Part shown: positions 26,483 to 35,800 of the stretch, one piece after another
Layout: each line of letters opens with the position of its first letter
Numbering within the stretch: position 1 is the stretch's first letter
Assembly: GCA_016793885.1 (NCBI GenBank)
Contig: JAEUHE010000233.1
Coordinates: 30,429-94,428 of the forward strand
Length of the DNA stretch: 64,000 bases
Source of the DNA: Verrucomicrobiales bacterium
GTDB taxonomy: Bacteria; Verrucomicrobiota; Verrucomicrobiia; Limisphaerales; UBA11320
Reading direction: 5' to 3'
Notes under the pieces: model-generated
What the model was told of the DNA's origin: nothing
Seen by the model: only the letters and a program-made list of their open reading frames with translations
Database searches by the model: none
Program-made: the position numbers and the translations under genes

Positions 26483-27037
26483 ATGACTGTGAGCCTGTTT
26501 TCCCCCAGTGAAGCGGCGCCGGGCGCCTCGTCGATTGAGGCGATCTTTCATGCTTTGGAGTCCCCCTTGCTCGCCTACGCGCTGCGGCTGCTAGGGAATG
26601 CGGGAGCGGCGGAAGATGTTGTCCAGGAAGCTTTCATGAAACTCCATGCCCAAACCGATCCGGTGCTCCAGCCCAAGGCTTGGCTGTATCGGACGGTTCA
26701 CAATCTGGCGCTGAACCATCGACGAAAGTTTGATCGCATCGTCCCGATGGTTTCCGGCACCGACGTCGAGGGTGGGGGAGCGGATGAACTCAGCGATCCG
26801 CGACCCCTTCCCGACGAGGAGATCTCCCGCTGGGAAGGCATTGGTTTGGTGCGCTTAAGCTTGGAGACGCTCGACGAAGAATCGCGAAACGTGGTTCGGC
26901 TGCGCTTTGAGGAGGGGTTGAGTTACAAAGAAATTGGAGAGAAGGCCGGCCTGACTGTCGGGAATGTGGGCTATCTGCTGCACCACGCGCTGAAGAAGTT
27001 GGCGGGTGAACTCGCCAAGGCCGGATTAGTGCCATGA
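26483..27037 (+). CDS. ECF-type RNA polymerase sigma factor
   Basis: 184 residues. Region 2 contains LLAYALRLLGNAGAAEDVVQ, then PKAWLYRTVHNLALNHRRK. Region 4 contains LDEESRNVVRLRFEEGLSYK followed by EIGEKAGLTVGNVGYLLHHA, the helix-turn-helix. Its stop overlaps the start of the VWA gene (ATGA). The VWA protein has a short cytoplasmic N-terminus followed by a transmembrane helix, the layout of a membrane-bound anti-sigma factor, so it may sequester this sigma factor. A 128-bp gap with no gene separates it from the glycosyltransferase upstream. Confidence 0.93.
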   Translation: MTVSLFSPSEAAPGASSIEAIFHALESPLLAYALRLLGNAGAAEDVVQEAFMKLHAQTDPVLQPKAWLYRTVHNLALNHRRKFDRIVPMVSGTDVEGGGADELSDPRPLPDEEISRWEGIGLVRLSLETLDEESRNVVRLRFEEGLSYKEIGEKAGLTVGNVGYLLHHALKKLAGELAKAGLVP

Positions 27038-29847
27038 ACTCGAATTTTGCCAATATGGGATCGGAAGAACTCGAGGTGCAGATCACTGCGCTGCTGCTGG
27101 GAGAGTTGCCCCCGGAGACAGCCGCGGCATTGGAGCAGGTCATTGAGAAAGATCCTCAGCTCCTGCAGCTGCGGGCGCGTCTGAAAAAGACCCTCGAATT
27201 CGTCGAAGCCACCGTGGCTCAGCCTTCGCCATCCACCGAATCTCCCGCTCCGCCGCTTCGTCTTTCCGATGGACGCCGCACGCAGTTGCTCGAGCATTTC
27301 AAATCCGCACCACCGACCGCAGCCGCCCCGGTTCCCTCTCGACGGCCGGCGATCCGATGGATGGTTCCGATGGCGGCTGCGGCGGGCCTGATGGGGCTGG
27401 CTGGCGCTCTCTTCTGGCGCAGTTGGTCCCCTGATTCACCGGTCAGCCCAACGAATCTGGCCTTGGTTGGCCGGTTAGAGGAGGATCTACCGACTGCTCC
27501 GGCGGAGGACTTCTTGTCGGCCGACTCGAGAGGTGGGGCTCAGGACAAGCAGCGCGGTCTCTCCCGGAATGAAGGAGACCTTGGTTTGTTTAGAAAGCCG
27601 GCGAGCCCGCCGGCTTCCGGTCCCACCGAAAGTTCCGCTCTCCGGGGTGAGGCCATCGAGGAGAAAATCCTCCCCGAGTCCGTCCTTGCCCAAGTGGGGG
27701 CCTCCGTTCCCAGCAGACCAGCTCAGGACCCTTCTTCGCTCGCCCGTCCTTCGCTGGCAAACAGCACTCCCCCCTCACCCGTGTTGAACTATGACAACTC
27801 GCTGGCCGGGGCGGTGGAACTGAATGGGAGGTTCGCCGGGGGCCGGAAAGCGAACGAGTGGCATTTCGATTCGTTCTACGCCGGTCGTGATCTCGCGATC
27901 GATACGGTGTCACGTTTCGGAGCCCAGGAAAACCGAAGCTACTTCTACTCGGAGAAGTCCTTGGACGCGCGCTCCGAGGTGACCTTGGGAGATGCGGCGG
28001 GAGCGGCGGGGGGCAGCATGCTATCGAAGCTCCAGAAAGCAATGGACGGGGATCGGCCCTCCCTCTACGGGCTGGCCGAGAACCGGCCTTTATCCGTCGG
28101 TCAAACTCCACGGGGTGTGGAGAGCGTGAAACAGCTGGCGGATCTCACCGCGGTAGGCGAAACGGTGGACGCGCAGGGACGTCGGGAAATTCGGCTGTCC
28201 CTCAAAAAAAAGGATGAGAGTTCGCCCCCCGTGGCTGGGGTTCCGCTATCCACCTTATCGGACGGGGAAGTAGCTGCCGCCGACACTAAAGTGGGCGAGC
28301 CCTTGGCAGTGGACTCCACAACCCGAGGCCGGTTAGCGGAAACTCGCTTGGGCACCGCAGTGACACCGGAGATAGCGGGGAAGCCGATCGAATCAAAGCA
28401 GGAGAGACTGACGATTCTGGCGGCGAAAAGCAGCGAGTCTCTGGAGCGAGGCAATCGGGTCACGAACCAGCTGCGCGTGGCAGGAGCCGCGCCCGTCCCA
28501 ACCCCGCAGCCCGAAATGGACTCTCGGCAAAGTGCGTTGTCGACCTTCTCGCTGAACGTCACGGATGTTTCCTTCAAGCTAGCGGCCGCGAGTCTGCAGA
28601 ACAACGTGCTTCCGGAGGCGGGCAGCATTCGCACCGAAGAGTTCATCAACGCCTTTCAGTATCGCGATCCCGAGCCGGCGGCCGGACGCGCGGTAAGTTT
28701 CAATTGGGAGAGGGCTCGCTATCCCTTTGCTCATGATCGGGACGTATTGAGGCTGGCCATCAAGACCGCGGCTCAAGGACGCGAGCTGGGTCGCCCGCTC
28801 AACCTGGTGCTGCTGCTCGATAATTCGGGATCCATGGAGCGGTCGGATCGAGTGGCGATTCTCCGCAGCATGCTGGCCCAGCTAGGCCAGCAACTGAAGG
28901 CACAGGACCGGGTCAGCGTGATCACCTTTGCCCGAACCCCACAGCTGCGCGTGGATGGCATGTTGGCGACTTCGACCAACGGTTGGATTCTCGCTCTCGG
29001 GGATCCCACTCCGGAAGGTGGGACCAACTTGGAGGAGGCCCTCAGGCTGGCGTATAACACCTGCGCGCGACATTTCCTCTCGGGAGGTGTGAACCGGGTT
29101 GTTTTGATCACCGACGGAGCGGCGAATCTCGGGGAGATCAACGCGGAGGTCTTGACCAAGGAGGTTTCTGCAGCGCGCCAGCGTGGAATGGCCTTGGATT
29201 GTTTTGGAGTCGGGTGGGAAGAGTTCAACGATGACATGCTCGCCACCCTTTCCCGCCATGGCGACGGACGTTATGGGTTTGTGAACTCGGAGGTGGAGGC
29301 GACGACGGAATTCTCGGCCCGGCTGGCTGGGTCACTCCGGGTAGCTGCCTCCGACGTCAAAGTCCAGGTGCAGTTCAATCCTGAGCGGGTGCGGGTGTGG
29401 CGACAGATGGGCTATGCTCGGCATCAGTTGACCGCCCAACAGTTCCGGGACAACACGGTGGATGCCGCGGAATTGGGCGCTGCCGAGGCCGGACAGGCCC
29501 TTTATCTCATCCAGGTGAATGATTCGGGGTCGGGAGCGATCGGGACCGTGCGGGTTCGTTATCGGGTGCCGGCGTCCGGTCAGTATGTCGAGCAGGAGTG
29601 GGAGATGCCTCATGAACGAAACGTGCCCACCCTGGACCGCGGCGCTGCCAGCCTGCGTTTGGCCGCGACCGCGGGCGCGTTTGCCGAATGGCTGGCGCGC
29701 AGTCCCTTTGCGGAGCAGGTGAAGCTAGATCGCCTGCTTTCCTTGAATGCGGACATTCCCTCGCAATGGAATCCCGACCCTCGCCCTCAGCAGTTGCAAC
29801 AAATGCTTCAGCAAGCCCAGGCACTGGCCGGATCGGCCGGGCGATAG
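27034..29847 (+). CDS. Membrane-anchored VWA-domain protein (YfbK-like), putative anti-sigma/surface protein
   Basis: 937 residues. Residues 1-105 are cytoplasmic, with an anti-sigma-like helical start (EELEVQITALLLGELPPETA). A transmembrane helix lies at about 109-127. A long low-complexity linker leads to a YfbK-type domain starting near residue 500 (LSTFSLNVTDVSFKLAAASL). The VWA domain has a MIDAS motif DNSGSM at 596-601, plus GGTNLEEAL and VVLITDGAANLGE. The C-terminal DUF3520-like part ends in a QLQQMLQQAQAL helix. VWA domains bind protein ligands through a metal ion. The gene overlaps the sigma factor and precedes the giant membrane protein by 44 nt, so the three probably form one unit. 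Confidence 0.85.
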   Translation: MNSNFANMGSEELEVQITALLLGELPPETAAALEQVIEKDPQLLQLRARLKKTLEFVEATVAQPSPSTESPAPPLRLSDGRRTQLLEHFKSAPPTAAAPVPSRRPAIRWMVPMAAAAGLMGLAGALFWRSWSPDSPVSPTNLALVGRLEEDLPTAPAEDFLSADSRGGAQDKQRGLSRNEGDLGLFRKPASPPASGPTESSALRGEAIEEKILPESVLAQVGASVPSRPAQDPSSLARPSLANSTPPSPVLNYDNSLAGAVELNGRFAGGRKANEWHFDSFYAGRDLAIDTVSRFGAQENRSYFYSEKSLDARSEVTLGDAAGAAGGSMLSKLQKAMDGDRPSLYGLAENRPLSVGQTPRGVESVKQLADLTAVGETVDAQGRREIRLSLKKKDESSPPVAGVPLSTLSDGEVAAADTKVGEPLAVDSTTRGRLAETRLGTAVTPEIAGKPIESKQERLTILAAKSSESLERGNRVTNQLRVAGAAPVPTPQPEMDSRQSALSTFSLNVTDVSFKLAAASLQNNVLPEAGSIRTEEFINAFQYRDPEPAAGRAVSFNWERARYPFAHDRDVLRLAIKTAAQGRELGRPLNLVLLLDNSGSMERSDRVAILRSMLAQLGQQLKAQDRVSVITFARTPQLRVDGMLATSTNGWILALGDPTPEGGTNLEEALRLAYNTCARHFLSGGVNRVVLITDGAANLGEINAEVLTKEVSAARQRGMALDCFGVGWEEFNDDMLATLSRHGDGRYGFVNSEVEATTEFSARLAGSLRVAASDVKVQVQFNPERVRVWRQMGYARHQLTAQQFRDNTVDAAELGAAEAGQALYLIQVNDSGSGAIGTVRVRYRVPASGQYVEQEWEMPHERNVPTLDRGAASLRLAATAGAFAEWLARSPFAEQVKLDRLLSLNADIPSQWNPDPRPQQLQQMLQQAQALAGSAGR

Positions 29848-29891
29848 TTTCGATAGCCCCCATCGAGGGGCCTTCCCAAAGGTGAATCCCC

Positions 29892-32800
29892 ATGAGCACA
29901 CATCTGAACGATTCCACAGCCATCCTGCGACCCGGTAGGGCGAGACTCCGTCGAGCTCCAGTTGGCCCTGACCGCTCGAACGGGGACAGGCCTCTCCTGG
30001 GAGGGGCACAGGGTCGGTCGAACGGGGACAGGCCTCTCCGGGGAGCGGCTCAGAGCCGGTCAGAAGGGGACAGGCCTCTTCCAGGAGGGCCTCAGGGTTC
30101 TCCCAGCCGGAGTGAGTTCCTCGCCGGGAGGTGGTTGGAGATGTGGCGTTGTGGGTTGGAACCGGGCTCGACGGAGTCTCGCCCTACCTCGTGGGGTGGG
30201 GGGCGTTGGGGTGCTGTTAAGACCATTCTTATGTGCTTGAGCTGCACGGCTCTGTGGCTCGCTGGTTCGGATCGGTGCTGGGGGCAGAACGCCGCTGCCA
30301 ATCCCCCGGCTACGGCTGAGGTTCGGAATGCTTCAATTAAAGGAGGGTGGGATGGCGAACGGGCCAGTCTGCTGATCCAGGCCGAACTTCAAGGGCTGCG
30401 GCAGGGACACGAGTCGGCGGTCTACAGCGCCACATTCTTCCAAGCGGTTCGGGTGACCGAACGAAAGCTCCTGCACCGGATTGCCGTTCAGGTGGACGTC
30501 CTTCGAGGGCAGCCCCAGGAGCTGGTCTTGGAGTTGCGCGGAAAGGGTGAGGTGAGTCGCATCGCGGCTCCCAATGGCGGGGTTATGGATTGGGCGGTTC
30601 GGCAGGGGACCAATGGAGCCCGATCGTTGGTGGTTCGTTTCGCGAAGGCGGAGCCTCCGCTCAGTCAGATCTCCCTGCAGATTTTTGCAGAGACTACCGT
30701 CGAGTCTTGGGATCAGCCGGTGGATGGTCTGACGCTCATGGTGAGTCCGAGCGCTTTGTCCAGCGGGTATGTGCGGATCGATCCCGATGCCGGGTTGGAG
30801 GCGGTTCTCGAGCGCTTCGTGGGGCTTTCCCCGGTGGAACCCCGGTTTCTACCGGAGAGCTTGTCGCCGGTTTCGGGAGCGACCACTGCGACGAACGACG
30901 TTCAGGCGTATCGGTTCCATGGAGTGCCTTATGAGCTTCCTTTGAAACTACGCTGGGCCGATCCGGAGGCGGGTCGAGTGGTGTTGAACTCCCTCAGGTT
31001 GGTGGGAGAGCTGCAAGGGGAAGTCGCGGCTTTCACCTTGTCAGCAGTGGCTAAGGTTCAGAGCGCTCAGGGAGGGGAGATCGCCCTGCTGGGAGGACGG
31101 TTGGCCTTGACGGGATGGACGCCGGTTTCAAACGGGCGCCTTCGGTTTGAAGCTGGCCGCTACGTGGCTTCGTTCGACCGGGCTGGTGAGTTTCCCATCG
31201 AGATGCGGTTTCATGCGGGCGTCGTCAAAAACCAGGGGTGGAGCGACATCGATGTGAATATCGCGCGCTCGGTACTTCCCAAGCTGGAGTTGCGCGGGCT
31301 TCCCCGCGAGACACAGTTTCGCTTTCAAGGAGCTCCGCCACCCGAAGCGATTGGCGAGACCTTCGCCAGTTTTCTCCCTCCCTCCGGCGAGCTGAAACTT
31401 CAATGGCGGGAGGCGGGACGCGAGGCCGAGGGCGTGCTCTTCTTTTCCGTGGAGGCATTGAGTCAGATCCAGGTCCGGCCTGGCCTGATGACCCAGATCG
31501 AGATCTTTGAATACAAGGTCATGCAGGGAGAGCTCAAGCAGGTCAGTTTCCTCCTGCGAGGAGTCGGGGAGGTGACCCGTGTGCAGGGGGCATCGGTGCT
31601 TTCGTGGGTGGTGTCGCCGCTGCCGGAGGGCTCGGAGCGTCGGCTGACGATCCAGCTCAATCAGAGCCAGAAGGATCAGTTTTCCCTCCAGGTGCAGGCC
31701 CAAACTCCGCTGGGTTTGTTTCCCCTTGCGGTCGACATGATTCAGGTCAAGCCGGAGGGAGCCCTGCGGACGGGAGGCTTTGTTCGGTTGCTCAATGAAG
31801 GTGCGGTGCGGTTGGAGGTGCTTCGTTCCTCCGGGTTGTCACAGATTTCGCCGGAGCAATTTCCCCAGACCGACTCCGCGAAAGCCTTGGTGTCGGGTCA
31901 GGGCAGTCAGATTTTTGCCTATCGATTCTCCGGCGACGTCCTGGATCTGCGCTTTCAGGCGGACAACATCTTGCCCGAGATCTCGGCATCGCAGGTTCTG
32001 CTCTATCACTATGGCGAAAACGAGCTGTCAGTGGAGTTGGATCTGGACCTGGAGGTTCGAGAGGCACCTTTGCGTGAGCTGGTGCTGCGGGTGCCCCGGG
32101 GTTTTGCCGTGGCTCGTTTAAACGCGGTGGGACTCACCGACTATTTTTTGACGGAGACACCCGGGGGAACGGACTCGCAACTGCGCCTGGTGTACAGCGC
32201 CCCGGTGCTGGGAAGGCAGCTAATCAACCTCAGCCTGGAGCAAAATCGGCCCCCAGCGGCTGGAGATTGGACTCTGCCACGCATCGATATTCCGCAGGCG
32301 AAATCGGTGCGCGGCCATCTCGGCGTGAAGGCCGACCTCGGATTCCGGCTCTCCCCCGGCAGGCTGCAGGGCGTGTCGGAGGTGGCGACGGCATTTTTCC
32401 CCAAGAAGACTCCCGGACTCCAGGCGGCGGCACGGATTCAGGACGCCCTGTGGAGTCAGGTGATGTCGGTTGAGCGGCTGCCTCAGTCGGTGCAGGCGGA
32501 TGTTTTTCACCTCTTCTCGCTGGGAGAAGGGATCGCGAACGGCAGCAGCCTGATTCACTACCTGATCGCCGGCGCTCCCGTCTCGGCTTTTCGAGTAGGC
32601 CTGTCGAACGAGTATTTGAACGTGGAGTTCTCGGGCAAGGATCTGCGCAGCTGGCAGAAGGTCGAAGGAGGCTATGTGGTGCAGCTGCATTCCCCCGTCT
32701 CCGGTGCCTACCCGCTGCTGGTCACTTTTGAGCGGCCTTTCCGTTCGCAAGGGGAACGAGTCACTTTCGGAGGCGCGCGTCCCCTGGATGCTCAGTCTGA

Positions 32801-35800
32801 ACAGGGCCACACCGTGATCGTCAGCTCCTTTCCCTTCCAGGCCCAGCCGCCGGCGGCGGCGCCCGGCTGGATGGTGTTGGAGCCGGCGGAGATCCCGTCC
32901 GAGTACCGTCTCTTCTTCGATGCCCCGGTGTTGGCAGCTTACCGGTATTCGGCCCGCCCTGCGGACCTGGCTTTGGACTTAAAACCATTGGTGCAGGGAG
33001 AGACAGTGAATCAGGTGGTGGACCGGGGGATGGTGACCACGCGGATTTCCAAGGATGGACAGGTGATCACGGATCTCCAGTACTTTGTGAAGAGCAAGGG
33101 AGTTCCGCACCTGCGGCTGACGGTTCCAGCTGGAATGCAGCTCTGGTCGGTGACGATCAATGGGAACCAGGTGGTGCCGGTTCAAGACGGTGCCGCCAGC
33201 GTTCTCCCCATGCCTCAGCAGGCGGATCCCAACGCGGTTAACGACATTCGAATCAAGATAGCCGCGCGTTCGGCGAGCCCGCGCAACCTGACCCTCTCGC
33301 TGCCGGCGCTTTCGGCGCCGGTGCTGTTGGAGGAGTGGCGGCTGGAACCAGAATCAGGTCGGCGATTGGTCTATCGGAGCGGGAGCATCGCTCCAGCGGA
33401 TCGGCCGGCGTCTACTGGGGGGGCGTCGGGGCTGGCGCGGTGGATGGAGTCCTCCAACCCGTCTCGTTTGGCGGCGCTGGCTGGCTTGGCCGGCGTATTG
33501 ATTCTGCTGGCCCTTTGGGTGATGCGCGTGGCGACTGCCAAGGACTGCTCCCGGTTCAGCTCCCGACACGTGATCGGCGGTATCGTCGCCTTGGTCGGCT
33601 TTGCCGGAGCGTTTTTCGCCCTGGGGCTCGCGATGAATCTCCTCTCGGCTCAGATGCCGCCCGCCTCCGCCGGGTTGCGCTTCCTGGTTCCAGTCCAGCC
33701 ACCGGATCGAATTCTATCGGTCGAGGTTCAGAATCTCGCAAGTGCTGGGGCTATTTGGTCTCAGCCTGAGGTGTGGGCACTGCTGGCCCTGGCGGTGGCC
33801 TTATGGTTTGCGGCGCGAAGAGGCTCTCGGGATTGTGCTCGGGGCCGTTTTGGAGTCGCGGTAGCGTGGGTGGTGGCTGCCGCTGCGGCAGGACGCTCCG
33901 TGCATCCCGGGATGGGAATGGTGGTGTGGCTGATGTGCTTCGTGGCGATTGAGATGCTGATCCCCTGCTTGAGAACGTGGCTAAGGGTACCGGCGCAGTC
34001 GGCTCGAGGCGCGGACCCCCAGTCCCCGACGACGCCATCGGCCCCAGCGATCGCACTCTGGCTGGTTGGGTTCTTTCTGAGCACCCCATGTCTTCCCGCC
34101 GCCGAACCGGTCAGCAACCGGGTTGCCTCGGCTCGAGCCAGCTTTGTCCAGGCCGATCAGGTCACGCAGGAGGTACGGGTCGTCGAGAACTCCGCAATGG
34201 GCACCGTCCGAGTTCGATGGCAAGCGCAGGCGGGGCAGGTGTTGCCCCTGCTGCTATCCCCTGGGGTCATGACCGGGTTTGAGAGTACCGAAGGGGCGGG
34301 ACGGTTGGTGGAGATGCTCATTCGGACTCAGCCGGGCTTTGGCTTCCGGGCGGAGAAGACCGGGTTGGTGGAACTGGAATTTCGCTATCAGGTCTCGGTC
34401 GCACGCCGCAAGGGCGAGCCGGGCTTCGTGCTGCCAGTGGTGTCTGGGGTGGTCAACCGGGTGGGCTTTACCTTGGCGGGCTTGGATGTTGACCTGCAGG
34501 TTCCAACGGCCATCTCGAGCGCACGACGTGAGGCGGGCGCGGATTCGGCGTTCGATTTAGTATTGCCCCCGGGCTCCGACATTTGGATTGGATGGAAACC
34601 CCGCAGTCGCGACACTCGCCGGGAGCGGGCGGTGTTGTACGCGGATTGGATACAGCTATTGCAGCCGGGAGCGGGAGTCGTGGATGCGTTGCATCAGGCA
34701 CAGATCCGGCCTGCGCAGGGCGAGGTAGACGAGCTTCTCTTTGATATCCCGGCGGGCGCGACCATTGCTGATGTGACAGCTCCCTCCCTGCTCCAATGGC
34801 GATTCGATCCCGCGCAGCGGAAGCTGCGAGTGATCTTGAGTTCGGCGCAATCCAAACCCTTTCAGGTTCAGATTCATTCTCAGTTCACGTCGACCACCTT
34901 GCCCTACACTCACCGGTCGGGCCTGGTGGGATTGGTCGGGGCGGCGGGACAGGTTGGCTTGCTGGGAGTGGCCACCTCCTCGGAAGTGCAATTGGACGAC
35001 GTCAAAGCCGATTCCTTTGCGCCGATCAACCTGGAAGATTTCCCTCCAGAGGTGTTGACCACTTGGCGGGGTCAGTCTGCGGGGACAGCGATCCGGCGCG
35101 CGTTCCGCTTTTCCCAGTTAACGGGCGAGTTGGTGTTGCAGGTCTCTCAAGTCGCTCCCGATGTGCGCGTCGAGTCCCAGCAGACCCTTTCGTTGGGCGA
35201 TGATCGAACTGTGTTGGCCGTGGGATTGGAAGTGGATATCACCCGGTCTGGCATCTTCAAGCTGAGCTTCGTGCTGCCCGTGGGGTTTGACGTGGAGTCG
35301 ATCAGCGGCGAGGCGCTCAGTCACTGGACTGAGCTGAAGGCGGAGGCGGATCGGGTCATCACCCTGCACCTCAAGGGGCGAACTGAGGGCAAACAGCGCT
35401 TCGCCATCACCCTCGCGGGGGCGGGCATTTCCGCCAGGTCGGGTTGGACTCCGCCTCGATTGGTCATTCGCGAGAGCGAGAAGCAACGGGGGAGCCTGGT
35501 TCTGATTCCTGAGCAGGGTCTCAAACTCCAGGTCAGTTCGCGCGAGGGCCTCACGCAGCTGGATCCAGCGAGGGCGGGACTGCGTCAGAAAGGCGTGTTG
35601 GCGTTTCGGCTCCTCCAGGCGAACTGGAACTTGGTCGCGGATGTGGAGCGGGTGGAAGCTTGGACCCAGGTGACCAGTTTTCAATCGGTGGTTGTGGCGG
35701 AGGCTCGGCTGCGTGTGGGGATGAACTTGGTGTATGACATCGACAATGCGGGAACAAAGACCCTGCGGCTAGCCTTGCCGCTCAATGCTGAGAACGTCCA

